DNA from: Streptomyces reniochalinae
Lineage (GTDB): Bacteria; Actinomycetota; Actinomycetes; Streptomycetales; Streptomycetaceae
Reading direction: 5' to 3'
Length of the DNA: 64,000 nt
Assembly (NCBI RefSeq): GCF_003323735.1
Contig: NZ_QOIM01000030.1
Span: forward strand, 186,001 to 250,000
A model generated the notes under the pieces. That model was given only the letters and a program-made list of their open reading frames with translations, was not told the DNA's origin and did no database searches. Numbering within the stretch: position 1 is the stretch's first letter; each line of letters starts with the position of its first letter. A program made the translations under genes and the position numbers. Positions 42,828-50,728 of this stretch are shown one piece after another.

Positions 42828-42973
42828 TGCGCGGTTCCGTTCTCCATGCTCGTGAGGTCCTGCGTACTCGTGCGGTTCCCCGAGCTCGTAAGGTCCTGCG
42901 TACTCGTGCGGTTCTCCGCGCTCGTGAGGTCCTGAGCGCGCGTACGGTTCCCCGTGCTCGTACGGTCGGTCAC
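42824..42973 (-). CDS. Putative 49-aa repeat peptide ORF between afsQ1 and afsQ2
   Basis: A short frame starting at a GTG that overlaps the afsQ1 stop (GTGA, 42970-42973) and ending in a TGA that overlaps the afsQ2 GTG start (42824-42827). Both junctions therefore look translationally coupled. The 49-aa product is 3.5 copies of a 12-residue unit (ENRTSTQDLTSS type), hydrophilic and probably disordered. Whether it is a functional peptide or just keeps ribosomes moving between the two genes is unknown. It arose within a 36-bp tandem repeat expansion. Confidence 0.5.
   Translation of the reverse strand: MTDRTSTGNRTRAQDLTSAENRTSTQDLTSSGNRTSTQDLTSMENGTAQ
42827..42952 (-). repeat. 36-nt tandem repeat, 3.5 copies, in the afsQ1-afsQ2 junction
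   Basis: The unit on the minus strand begins GAGAACCGCACGAGTACGCA and continues to 36 nt. Copies differ at a few positions. The array lies inside a 146-bp segment bounded by a perfect 13-bp direct repeat, CGCAGTGACCGAC (42965-42977 and 42819-42831), which includes the stop/start overlap. Confidence 0.9.
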
Positions 42974-43656
42974 TGCGGCGGGTCCAGCCGGTAGCCGACG
43001 CCTCGCACCGTGCGGATCAGGGTGGGGGAGGACGGCACGTCCTCGACCTTGGCGCGCAGCCGCTGCACGCAGGCGTCCACGAGACGCGAGTCGCCCAGGT
43101 AGTCGTGCTCCCACACCAGACGCAGCAACTGCTGCCGGGAGAGGGCCTGCCCGGGGCGTCTGCTCAGCTCCAGCAGCAACCGCAGCTCGGTCGGCGTCAG
43201 TTGCAGGTCCTCACCGTTCTTGGTGACCGTCATCGCCGCGCGGTCGATCACCAGCGAACCGAAGGTCGCCGCATCGTTGGACTCCCTCTCGCCGCGCCGC
43301 ATGACCGCGCGGATCCGCGCGTCCAGCACCCGGCCCTGCACCGGTTTGACGACGTAGTCGTCCGCACCGGACTCCAGGCCCACGACGACGTCGATGTCGT
43401 CGCTGCGCGCCGTCAGCAGGATGATCGGCAGCTGGTCGGTACGGCGGATGCGGCGGCACACCTCGAAACCGTCGATGCCGGGCAGCATCACGTCCAGCAC
43501 GATCAGATCCGGGCGCTGTTCGCGCAGCAGCTTGAGGCCGTCCTCACCGGACGCGGCGGTCACCACGCGGTGCCCCTGGCGGGTCAGACCCATCTCCAGG
43601 GCGGTACGGACAGCGTCATCGTCCTCGATCAGCAACAGGAAAGACACGCGCGCCAT
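42970..43656 (-). CDS. afsQ1: Response regulator AfsQ1 (OmpR family)
   Basis: A 228-aa regulator. The receiver domain has FLLLIEDDDAVRTALEMGL, phospho-acceptor D55 in LIVLDVMLPGIDG, LLTARSDDIDV and the conserved Lys in DYVVKPVQGRVLDARIR. The winged-helix output domain has LTPTELRLLLELSRRPGQALSRQQLL and VDACVQRLRAKVED, ending RTVRGVGYRLDPPQ. ATG 43656 gives the expected length (S. coelicolor AfsQ1 is about 225 aa); the longer frame lies in the promoter region. It is divergent from sigQ, and a consensus AfsQ1-type box lies between the two genes. Confidence 0.94.
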   Translation of the reverse strand: MARVSFLLLIEDDDAVRTALEMGLTRQGHRVVTAASGEDGLKLLREQRPDLIVLDVMLPGIDGFEVCRRIRRTDQLPIILLTARSDDIDVVVGLESGADDYVVKPVQGRVLDARIRAVMRRGERESNDAATFGSLVIDRAAMTVTKNGEDLQLTPTELRLLLELSRRPGQALSRQQLLRLVWEHDYLGDSRLVDACVQRLRAKVEDVPSSPTLIRTVRGVGYRLDPPQ

Positions 43657-43749
43657 TCTGGCCCATGGCGGCCCCATACTTCGACCGGCGGTCGGCAGCC
43701 GGCAGCGACACGCCCCGCGACCTGGGCACTGTGTGACCCGCCTGCCCTT

Positions 43750-43765
43750 GTGACACCGCTGTGAC
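43750..43765. promoter_or_regulatory. AfsQ1 box in the afsQ1-sigQ intergenic region
   Basis: GTGAC-N6-GTGAC (43750-43754 and 43761-43765) fits the AfsQ1 recognition pattern GTnAC-N6-GTnAC that I recall for S. coelicolor. A third GTGAC lies upstream at 43733-43737. It sits 83 nt before the sigQ ATG and 94 nt before the afsQ1 ATG, well placed for activation of sigQ and autoregulation. Confidence 0.78.
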
Positions 43766-43847
43766 AGACGGGGGACCTCGCCATGAAATCGGGGCGGCAA
43801 GGTTTATCCCACAAGCAAGCGACCGGTTGGCTCCAAGGGGGCGCGAG

Positions 43848-44756
43848 ATGAACACACTGCACAGCTCCAACACCAGCGCAGTCCTTCACACGCGTCTGCA
43901 CGTCCCTTCGGTTCCCGCCACGCAGAACCGGTCGGAGAAGTCCGGAGCCGAGGCGGGCACGGCCCTGCTGGAGCACGGCCGGGAGCCCGGGGGAGCGCGG
44001 GGGTGCCGTGGCACCGGACGGATGCGTACGCGAACGGTCTTCGGGCCCGCGGTCGAGGGGCTGCGGGGAGACACCCCGGGGGGGAAGACGGGGGACCGGG
44101 GGGAGCCGGGTCACACCGGCGACACGGGGGAGAACGGGAGCGCGGGGGGCTCCCGGGGCAGTGGCGAGTACAGGGAGTCGGCGGCTCTCGGCGCCGTCGG
44201 AGGGTCCGGGGGGACCTCGGAGGCGGACGCGGACGCCGAAGCGGCGTTCACCGCGTACGTGCGCGAGCGCCGCGCCTCCCTGTACGCCACCGCCTACCAC
44301 CTGACCGGCGACCGGTTCGAGGCGGAAGACCTGTTGCAGAGCGCGCTCTTCTCCACCTACCGCGCCTGGGGGCGGATCACCGACAAGGCGGCGGTCGGCG
44401 GCTACCTGCGCCGCACCATGACGAACCTGCACATCAGCGCCTGGCGCCGCCGGAAGCTCAACGAGTACCCGACGGAGGAGCTGCCCGAGACCGTGGGCGA
44501 GCAGGACGCGATGCGCGGCACCGAACTGCGCACCGTCCTGTGGCAGGCCCTCGCCCGGCTGCCCGAACTCCAGCGCACCATGCTGGTCCTGCGCTACTAC
44601 GAGGGCCGCACCGATCCGGAGATCGCGGACATACTCGACATCAGCGTCGGCACGGTGAAGAGCAGCATCTGGCGCTCCCTCCGCCGCCTGCGCGACGACG
44701 AGGTCCTCAGCTTCGGCCGTGACCAGGAAGAGAGCTTCGACGAACTGGTCGCCTGA
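43848..44756 (+). CDS. sigQ: ECF-type sigma factor SigQ with long repetitive N-terminus
   Basis: A 302-aa sigma factor. Region 2 spans about residues 135-200: FTAYVRERRASLYATAYHLTGDRFEAEDLLQSALFSTYRAW, LRRTMTNLHISAWRRRK. Region 4 spans about 225-285: LWQALARLPELQRTMLVLRYYEGRTDPEIADILDISVGTVKSSIWRSLRRL. The first ~130 residues are low complexity with collagen-like G-x-y triplets (GDRGEPGHTGDTGEN), making it longer than I expect for the family. ATG 43848 has a GGGGGCGCGAG region upstream. Position and the AfsQ1 box imply activation by AfsQ1; in S. coelicolor SigQ opposes antibiotic production. Confidence 0.9.
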   Translation: MNTLHSSNTSAVLHTRLHVPSVPATQNRSEKSGAEAGTALLEHGREPGGARGCRGTGRMRTRTVFGPAVEGLRGDTPGGKTGDRGEPGHTGDTGENGSAGGSRGSGEYRESAALGAVGGSGGTSEADADAEAAFTAYVRERRASLYATAYHLTGDRFEAEDLLQSALFSTYRAWGRITDKAAVGGYLRRTMTNLHISAWRRRKLNEYPTEELPETVGEQDAMRGTELRTVLWQALARLPELQRTMLVLRYYEGRTDPEIADILDISVGTVKSSIWRSLRRLRDDEVLSFGRDQEESFDELVA

Positions 44757-44860
44757 CCGAAGCGACCGCACACACGTCCACCTGACCCCGCGGGGACATG
44801 GGGCACAGGGGGATACGGGGGAAACAACGGGGGTACGGGGGACAACGGGGAAAGGGAGAG

Positions 44861-44899
44861 AGCGGTTCCGCCTGGACAGGGGGTCCAGACGGAACCGCT
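44861..44899 (+). terminator. Terminator after sigQ
   Basis: Stem AGCGGTTCCG (44861-44870) plus CTGGAC (44872-44877), a G-rich loop, then GTCCAG (44883-44888) and CGGAACCGCT (44890-44899), followed by TTCTCG. It is preceded by a G-rich repeat run (about 44805-44850) with four or more G4 tracts. It separates sigQ from the convergent kinase gene. Confidence 0.85.
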
Positions 44900-44950
44900 T
44901 TCTCGTGTCTCCGCCCGCCGGACAGGGCCGGTACCGCACCGTGTTCCCTC

Positions 44951-45742
44951 TCACCTCCGTGCGGTCGCCGGGGTCAGGTCCGTGGCCGTGCGCAGGCGGG
45001 TGATGCGGGCATGGGCCTCGGTGTGGGCGCAGGGGGTGGCGCCCAGGGCGCGGTGGCGGGCGACGAGGGCGGGTTCGGCGCGCATGAGGCGCCAGCCCCT
45101 GCGCAGCAGGACGGGCAGCGGCTTACGGGCCTCGCGGATGTCGCGCAGGAGGCGGCGGCGGAACGTGGTGGAGGGGCGGCCCCGCAGGCAGATGGCGTCG
45201 GCCAGCAGTCCGAGGGCCGCGCAGCGGGCGGCGATGTCGGCGGCGAAGATGCCCTCCGCGATGAAGAGGGGCGAGCCGGCGAGGGCGAGGTGGTCGGTGC
45301 CGGTGCGGGCGCTGCGGGACAGGTCGTAGCGGGGCGCGGTGGTGGCGCCCTCGCGGCACAGCTGGGCGATGGCGCGTACGGCGGCGTCGGCGTCCCAGGA
45401 GAGGGGCGAGTCCCAGTCGACGGCGGCTCCGAGGAGGGGGAGGGTGGGGTCGTCCCCCTCCTTGTAGAAGTCGTCGAGGCGCAGGACGGGCAGTCCGCTG
45501 CGGGCGGCAAGCCGGGTCTTGCCGGAGCCGGAGGGTCCGGTGACGAGCACGACCCGGGCGAGGGTGGGCGCGGCCTCGTGCGCCGGGGCGGGGACCTGGT
45601 CGGGGGCGGCGGTGTGGGGCGTCGTGGGAAGGGCGTCCGGTGCGAAGGCGGTGGTCGGTGCAAGGCTCTCGTCCTGCGCGGGTACGTCCGCTGCGGACGC
45701 GGTCCGTGTGGGGGCGCCGCAGGTGTCGCTGGAGTCGGTCAC
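44951..45742 (-). CDS. P-loop nucleoside kinase-like protein (uridine kinase family)
   Basis: A 263-aa protein. After a ~60-residue Ala/Pro-rich start it has Walker [21 protein letters not shown], then [16 protein letters not shown], which in uridine kinases binds nucleoside, [12 protein letters not shown], and [15 protein letters not shown] in the Walker-B-like position. A basic region ([13 protein letters not shown]) probably forms the lid. GTG 45742 is chosen as start because the longer frame is not conserved-looking. Uridine/cytidine kinase activity would suit the salvage theme, but a different phosphoryl acceptor cannot be excluded. Confidence 0.75.
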   Translation of the reverse strand: MTDSSDTCGAPTRTASAADVPAQDESLAPTTAFAPDALPTTPHTAAPDQVPAPAHEAAPTLARVVLVTGPSGSGKTRLAARSGLPVLRLDDFYKEGDDPTLPLLGAAVDWDSPLSWDADAAVRAIAQLCREGATTAPRYDLSRSARTGTDHLALAGSPLFIAEGIFAADIAARCAALGLLADAICLRGRPSTTFRRRLLRDIREARKPLPVLLRRGWRLMRAEPALVARHRALGATPCAHTEAHARITRLRTATDLTPATARR

Positions 45743-46029
45743 GGGCAACGATTGTCCGTCATGCACCCGGCACGTTCGAAGGCCCGTACGCAAGTGGGAT
45801 ACCCGGCTCCTGTTACCGCCAGGCGGGTGGGCGGACCGGTGCGGCGCTGCGCGGCCTGCGCGCGGCCTACACCGGCTCGGGTGCGCGCGCTCTTCGAGGG
45901 GCGCGCGGCCCCCTGCCGCCTCGCGGTGGAACCGGCCGCCGCGACCCGCGTACCGCCCCTCCCGGAAACCGTCCCTGGACAGGGAGAATGGCGTCCCGGA
46001 CATCCGATGGAGAAGGGAGGCCCTTCCGT

Positions 46030-47118
46030 ATGGCACAGGAAGTACGCGGGGTCGTCGCACCCGGCAGGAACGAGCCCGTGCGGGTCGAGACGATCGTCGT
46101 GCCAGAACCTGGCCCCGGCGAGGCCGTCGTCCAGGTGCAGGCGTGCGGTGTCTGCCACACCGACCTGCACTACAAGCAGGGTGGGATCAGCGACGACTAT
46201 CCCTTCCTCCTCGGGCACGAGGCGGCGGGTGTCGTGGAGGCCGTCGGTTCGGGTGTCACGGATGTGGCGCCCGGCGACTTCGTGGTTCTCAACTGGCGCG
46301 CGGTGTGCGGCCAGTGCCGGGCCTGCAAGCGGGGCAGGCCCTGGTACTGCTTCGACACCCACAACGCCGAGCAGAAGATGACGCTGAAGAGCGACGGGCG
46401 CCAGCTGGAGCCGGCGCTGGGCATCGGCGCCTTCGCCGAGAAGACGCTGGTCGCTGCCGGGCAGTGCACGAAGGTGGACCCGTCGGTCTCGCCCGCCGTC
46501 GCCGGGCTGCTCGGCTGCGGGGTGATGGCCGGGATCGGCGCCGCGATCAACACAGGGCAGGTGACCCGCGGCGACTCGGTGGCCGTCATCGGGTGCGGCG
46601 GTGTGGGCGACGCCGCGATCGCGGGCGCGCGGCTCGCGGGCGCCGCGCGGATCATCGCCGTCGACATCGACGAGAGGAAGCTCGCCACGGCGGAGAAGAT
46701 CGGCGCCACCCACACGGTCAACTCCTCCACCGCCGACCCCGTCGAGGCGATCCGCGAGCTGACCGGCGGGTTCGGCGCCGACGTGGTCATCGAGGCGGTC
46801 GGCCGCCCGGAGACGTACAAGCAGGCGTTCTACGCCCGCGACCTGGCGGGCACCGTCGTCCTCGTCGGCGTGCCCACGCCTGAGATGACGCTGGAGCTGC
46901 CGCTGCTGGACGTCTTCGGCCGGGGCGGCTCCCTCAAGTCCTCCTGGTACGGGGACTGCCTGCCCTCGCGGGACTTCCCCATGCTGATCGACCTGCACAC
47001 GCAGGGCCGCCTGGACCTGGGCGCGTTCGTCACCGAGACGATCAACCTGGACGAGGTGGAGAAGGCGTTCGAGCGGATGCACGCGGGCGACGTGCTGCGT
47101 TCGGTGGTGATGCTGTGA
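46030..47118 (+). CDS. S-(hydroxymethyl)mycothiol dehydrogenase (formaldehyde detoxification)
   Basis: A 362-aa zinc alcohol dehydrogenase of the medium-chain family. The catalytic zinc site is [14 protein letters not shown] and [17 protein letters not shown]; structural-zinc cysteines are in [15 protein letters not shown]; the NAD fold is [32 protein letters not shown]. Overall it resembles the mycothiol-dependent formaldehyde dehydrogenase of actinomycetes. It oxidises the adduct of formaldehyde and mycothiol to S-formylmycothiol. ATG 46030 has GGGAGG upstream. The overlapping metallo-beta-lactamase gene is the expected thioester hydrolase partner. Confidence 0.88.
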   Translation: MAQEVRGVVAPGRNEPVRVETIVVPEPGPGEAVVQVQACGVCHTDLHYKQGGISDDYPFLLGHEAAGVVEAVGSGVTDVAPGDFVVLNWRAVCGQCRACKRGRPWYCFDTHNAEQKMTLKSDGRQLEPALGIGAFAEKTLVAAGQCTKVDPSVSPAVAGLLGCGVMAGIGAAINTGQVTRGDSVAVIGCGGVGDAAIAGARLAGAARIIAVDIDERKLATAEKIGATHTVNSSTADPVEAIRELTGGFGADVVIEAVGRPETYKQAFYARDLAGTVVLVGVPTPEMTLELPLLDVFGRGGSLKSSWYGDCLPSRDFPMLIDLHTQGRLDLGAFVTETINLDEVEKAFERMHAGDVLRSVVML

Positions 47119-47723
47119 TGGCGGCCCGCATCGATCACCTCGTCACCAGCGGCGAGTTCCGCCTCGACGGGGAGACGCACCAGGTCGACAACAACGTGTG
47201 GATCGTCGGCGACGACACCGAGGCCGTGGTCATCGACGCCGCGCACGACGCCGACGCCATCGCTGAGGCGCTGGGCGGGCGCACGTTGCGGGCGATCGTG
47301 TGCACGCACGCGCACAACGACCACGTCGACGCCGCCCCCGAGCTGGCCGACCGCACCGGTGCGCCGATCTGGCTGCACCCGCACGACATGCCGCTGTGGA
47401 AGATGACCCACCCGGACCGCGACCCCGACGGTGAACTCGCCGACGGCGACGTGGTCTCGGTCGCTGGCGCCGACCTGACCGTCCTGCACACCCCGGGACA
47501 CGCGCCGGGAGCCGTCTGCCTGTTCGCGCCGAGCCTGGGCACCGTCTTCACCGGCGACACCCTCTTCCAGGGCGGTCCGGGCGCGACGGGACGCTCCTTC
47601 TCCGACCACCCGACGATCGTCCGCTCGATCAGGGAGCGCCTGCTGACGCTGCCGCTGGAGACGGTGGTGCGCACCGGGCACGGGGACAGCACGACGGTCG
47701 GGGAGGAGGCCGCGAACGTGTGA
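47118..47723 (+). CDS. MBL-fold hydrolase, putative S-formylmycothiol hydrolase
   Basis: A 201-aa metallo-beta-lactamase-fold enzyme. Metal motif THAHNDHVDAAPEL (H-x-H-x-D-H, residues 61-70), then LHTPGHAPGAVCLF, VFTGDTLFQGGPG and RTGHGDSTTVGEE give a glyoxalase-II-like binuclear site. ATG 47118 shares a base with the dehydrogenase stop; a GTG at 47115 is the alternative. Tight coupling with a mycothiol-dependent dehydrogenase suggests it hydrolyses S-formylmycothiol to formate and mycothiol, completing formaldehyde removal. Confidence 0.88.
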   Translation: MAARIDHLVTSGEFRLDGETHQVDNNVWIVGDDTEAVVIDAAHDADAIAEALGGRTLRAIVCTHAHNDHVDAAPELADRTGAPIWLHPHDMPLWKMTHPDRDPDGELADGDVVSVAGADLTVLHTPGHAPGAVCLFAPSLGTVFTGDTLFQGGPGATGRSFSDHPTIVRSIRERLLTLPLETVVRTGHGDSTTVGEEAANV

Positions 47724-47743
47724 CGAGGTGACGGCCTGGAGGG

Positions 47744-48955
47744 CTACTGCCGGTAGCCCTCCAGGAAGCGGCCGATGCGCGAGATCGCGGCGTCGAGGTC
47801 GTCGGCGCGCGGCAGCGTGAGGACGCGGAAGTGGTCGGGGTGGGCCCAGTTGAAGCCCGTTCCCTGGACGACCTGGATCTTCTCGCGGAGCAGCAGGTCG
47901 AGGACGAAGCGCTCGTCGTCGTGGATCTTGTGGACCTCGGGGTCGAGCCGTGGGAACGCGTACAGCGCGCCCTTGGGTTTGACGCAGCTGACGCCGGGGA
48001 TCTCGTTGAGCTTGCGCCAGGCCACGTCGCGCTGTTCGTGGAGCCGGCCGCCGGGCAGGACGAGTTCCTCGATGGACTGGCGTCCGCCGAGCGCCGCCTG
48101 GATGGCGTGCTGGGCCGGGGCGTTGGGGCACAGCCGCATCGAGGCCAGCATGGACAGGCCCTCCAGGTAGTCGCGGGCGTGCTGCTTGGGGCCTGAGACC
48201 AGGAGCCAGCCGGAGCGGAAGCCGGCCACCCGGTAGGCCTTGGACAGCCCGCTGAAGGTGAGGCAGACCAGGTCGGGGGCGAGGGTGCCGACGTGGTGGT
48301 GGGCGGTGCCGTCGTAGAGGATCTTGTCGTAGATCTCGTCGGAGAAGACCATCAGGCCGTTGCGCCGCGCCAGGTCGAGGATGCCCTCCAGCACCTCGCG
48401 CGGGTAGACGGCACCCGTGGGGTTGTTGGGGCTGATGATGACGACGGCCTTGGTGCGCGGGGTGATCTTGGCGGCCATGTCGTCGAGGTCGGGCAGCCAC
48501 TCGGACTGCTCGTCGCACACGTAGTGCACCGCCTTGCCGCCCGCCATCGTCGTCACGGCCGTCCACAGCGGGAAGTCGGGTGAGGGGATGAGGATCTCGT
48601 CGCCGTCCTCGACCAGCGCCTGCACGGCCATCGACACCAGCTCGGAGACGCCGTTGCCGAGGTGGACGTCGTCCACGTCGGCCTCGGGGAAGCCGCGCTG
48701 CTGGTAGTGCTGGGCGACGGCGCGGCGCGCGGGCAGGATGCCGCGCGACTCGGTGTAGCCGTGCGCCTGGGGGAGCATCCGCACCATGTCCTGGATGATC
48801 TCCTCGGGCGCCTCGAACCCGAAGAGCGCCGGGTTGCCGGTGTTGAGCCGCAGCACGCTGTGCCCGGCCTCCTCCAGCGCGTCCGCCTGTTCGATGACCG
48901 GACCGCGGATCTCGTAACAGACCTCGCTGAGCTTGTTCGACTGCCGGAACTCCAT
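47744..48955 (-). CDS. PLP-dependent aminotransferase (AlaA/AspC-like, class I)
   Basis: A 403-aa fold-type I aminotransferase. Visible segments are VLRLNTGNPALFGFEAPEE, YTESRGILPARRAVAQHYQ, VHLGNGVSELVSMAVQALV, VVIISPNNPTGAVYP, VFSDEIYDKILYDG and the PLP-lysine region CLTFSGLSKAYRVAGFRSGW (Lys in S-K-A-Y-R). The order matches alanine/glutamate-pyruvate transaminases of the AlaA type. ATG 48955. It is divergent from an HxlR regulator with two palindromes between them. A possible role is alanine synthesis from pyruvate. Confidence 0.92.
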   Translation of the reverse strand: MEFRQSNKLSEVCYEIRGPVIEQADALEEAGHSVLRLNTGNPALFGFEAPEEIIQDMVRMLPQAHGYTESRGILPARRAVAQHYQQRGFPEADVDDVHLGNGVSELVSMAVQALVEDGDEILIPSPDFPLWTAVTTMAGGKAVHYVCDEQSEWLPDLDDMAAKITPRTKAVVIISPNNPTGAVYPREVLEGILDLARRNGLMVFSDEIYDKILYDGTAHHHVGTLAPDLVCLTFSGLSKAYRVAGFRSGWLLVSGPKQHARDYLEGLSMLASMRLCPNAPAQHAIQAALGGRQSIEELVLPGGRLHEQRDVAWRKLNEIPGVSCVKPKGALYAFPRLDPEVHKIHDDERFVLDLLLREKIQVVQGTGFNWAHPDHFRVLTLPRADDLDAAISRIGRFLEGYRQ

Positions 48956-48987
48956 GCTCGCCCACCCTCCTGCGCCTCACTTGGTTA

Positions 48988-49022
48988 CTTGGTTCTACCA
49001 AGCCCGAACTTGGAAAGTCCAA
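48988..49022. promoter_or_regulatory. Two palindromes between aminotransferase and HxlR regulator
   Basis: CTTGGT-TCT-ACCAAG (48988-49002) and TTGGA-AAG-TCCAA (49010-49022), both perfect dyads with centres 21 bp apart (two helical turns). A half-copy ACTTGGTT lies at 48979. They end just before the regulator ATG at 49027, so autorepression by the HxlR protein is likely. Confidence 0.65.
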
Positions 49023-49026
49023 CCAC

Positions 49027-49722
49027 ATGTCTAGACTGACGGGCATGCAGAGCCACGCCGGCCCCGGCCGATCACGCCGCAGTTACGACCAGTTCTGCGC
49101 CCTCGCCCGCGCCCTCGACTCGGTCGGTGACCGCTGGACGCTGCTCATCGTCCGCGAACTGCTGGCCGGACCTCGCCGCTACACCGACCTCCACGCCGAC
49201 CTGCCGGGCGTCAGCACCGACATGCTGGCCGCCCGGCTCAAGCACATGGAGGCCGAGGGGCTGGCCGAACGGCGCCGCCAGCCGCGCCCGGCCACAGGTC
49301 ACGTCTACGAACTCACCGCACGCGGCCGCACCCTGCTGCCCGCCCTGACCGCGCTCGCCGCCTGGGGAGCCCCCGCGCTGGGCAAGCCACGCCCCACCGA
49401 CGCGGTACGCGCCCACTGGTGGGCCCTCCCGCTGCGGGACGCCGTGCGGCGGGCGCTGGCGGGCGAGGGCTCGGGACACGTCGACGTCCTGCTGCCCGAA
49501 GGGGCCTTCCACCTGTGGCTCGGGGAGCCTGATGCGACGGACGCGGGGTCCGTCTACGCGGAGGGCCCCGCGCCCGGAGGAGCCGCGGTGCGGCTGGAGT
49601 TGGACGCCGACGCGTGCGCCGCCCTCGCCGACGGCTCCCTGACGCTGGTGGACGCGGTGCGGACGGGGACGGTGCGGGTGGCGGGGAGCGGCCGCCGGGC
49701 CCGGAAGCTGCGGGGAGAGTGA
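49027..49722 (+). CDS. HxlR-type winged-helix transcriptional regulator with C-terminal domain
   Basis: A 231-aa regulator. The HxlR domain is clear: RSYDQFCALARALDSVGDRWTLLIVRELLAGPRRYTDL, then LPGVSTDMLAARLKHMEAEGL and a wing at VYELTARGRTLLPAL. After residue ~115 there is an SCP2-like sterol-carrier type domain (VDVLLPEGAFHLWLG, LVDAVRTGTVRVAG), a common pairing in actinomycetes. ATG 49027 or ATG 49045 could be the start. It is divergent from the aminotransferase; the ligand is unknown. Confidence 0.85.
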   Translation: MSRLTGMQSHAGPGRSRRSYDQFCALARALDSVGDRWTLLIVRELLAGPRRYTDLHADLPGVSTDMLAARLKHMEAEGLAERRRQPRPATGHVYELTARGRTLLPALTALAAWGAPALGKPRPTDAVRAHWWALPLRDAVRRALAGEGSGHVDVLLPEGAFHLWLGEPDATDAGSVYAEGPAPGGAAVRLELDADACAALADGSLTLVDAVRTGTVRVAGSGRRARKLRGE

Positions 49723-49793
49723 CGGCACCGCCCCGGTAGGGGAACGCGGGCGTGGGCTCACCTACCGGCCTGGCCGCCGTGGCGAGGGAAAAA

Positions 49794-49829
49794 GGGGCCG
49801 GAGGAGGCCGCCACGGCCCCTCCGGCCCC
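49794..49829. terminator. Bidirectional terminator hairpin
   Basis: An 11-bp stem GGGGCCGGAGG (49794-49804) pairs with its complement at 49819-49829. The A-run on the left (GGGAAAAA) provides a U-tract for the leftward transcripts. It lies between the converging HxlR and aldehyde dehydrogenase genes. Confidence 0.8.
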
Positions 49830-49843
49830 TCCTCAGGTGAGCG

Positions 49844-50728
49844 TCAGGCGCCGACCGGGTGCCAGACGGTCTTCGTCTCCAGGAACGCCGTCATCCGCTC
49901 CAGGCCGGGGTCGGCCGTCCAGTCGGCCGGGCCCGCCGTCGGCCGGAGCACCCGCTTGAGGTTCTCCGCGGCGGCGGCCTCCAACTCGGCCGCCAACCCG
50001 CCCTCCGCGCCCGCCAGGTCGATCGCGTTCACGTCCTGGTGCGCGGCCAGCGGGCGGGCGATCTCGGCCGTGTCGCCGGACAGGACGCCCACGACGCCGC
50101 CCGGCAGGTCGGAGGTGGCCAGCACCTCGGCCAGGGACAGCGCGGGCAGCGGGGCGTCCCGCGAGGTGACGACCACCGCCGTGTTGCCGCCGACCAGCAC
50201 GGGCGCGAGGACGGAGACGAGCCCCAGCAGCGAGGAGCGCTGCGGCGCCAGCACGGCCACCACGCCCGTCGGCTCCGGGGTGGAGAGGTTGAAGAAGGGG
50301 CCGGCGACCGGATTGGCGCCGCCGACCACCTGGGCGAGCTTGTCCGACCAGCCCGCGTACCAGACCCAGCGGTCGATCGCCGCGTCCGTCGCCGCCTGGG
50401 CCTTCGCCTTCGAGAGCCCCTCGGCCGCGGCCACCTCTGCGGCGAACTGCTCCCGGCGGCCCTCGAGCATCTCCGCGATGCGGTAGAGGATCTGCCCACG
50501 GTTGTAGGCCGTGGCACCCGACCAGCCGCCGAACGCCTTGCGGGCCGCCACGACGGCGTCCCGAGCGTCCTTGCGCGAGGCGAGCGGCGCGTTGGCCAGC
50601 CACTGGCCCTTTCCGTCGGTCACCTCGTACACCCTGCCGCTCTCGGAGCGGGGGAACTTCCCCCCGACGTACAGCTTGTAGGTCTTCAGGACGGCCAGCC
50701 GCCCCCGTGACGTCTCAGGCGTGCTCAA
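49844..50728 (-). CDS. Half-length aldehyde dehydrogenase-like protein, catalytic half missing
   Basis: A 294-aa protein aligned by eye with the N-terminal and cofactor-binding part of ALDH: YKLYVGGKFPRSESGRVYEV, NRGQILYRIAEMLEGRRE, WYAGWSDKLAQVVGGANPVAG, and STPEPTGVVAVLAPQRSSLLGLVSVLAPVLVGGNTAVVV. It then ends at WTADPGLERMTAFLETKTVWHP. The E-L-G-G-K glutamate and G-Q-x-C cysteine segments are absent. TTG 50728 sits inside the 3' end of the full ALDH gene with GGAGG 6 nt upstream, so the two are coupled. The intact frame suggests a retained non-catalytic subunit, not a decaying gene. Confidence 0.83.
   Translation of the reverse strand: MSTPETSRGRLAVLKTYKLYVGGKFPRSESGRVYEVTDGKGQWLANAPLASRKDARDAVVAARKAFGGWSGATAYNRGQILYRIAEMLEGRREQFAAEVAAAEGLSKAKAQAATDAAIDRWVWYAGWSDKLAQVVGGANPVAGPFFNLSTPEPTGVVAVLAPQRSSLLGLVSVLAPVLVGGNTAVVVTSRDAPLPALSLAEVLATSDLPGGVVGVLSGDTAEIARPLAAHQDVNAIDLAGAEGGLAAELEAAAAENLKRVLRPTAGPADWTADPGLERMTAFLETKTVWHPVGA

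Noticed and set aside
42827..42952. CRISPR-like array
   Set aside because: The 36-nt size is suggestive, but copies are directly adjacent without spacers and no cas genes are present; it is a tandem minisatellite.
44798..46381. 527-aa plus-strand frame spanning the kinase and dehydrogenase start
   Set aside because: It is antisense to the P-loop kinase and out of frame with the zinc dehydrogenase; no recognisable domain.
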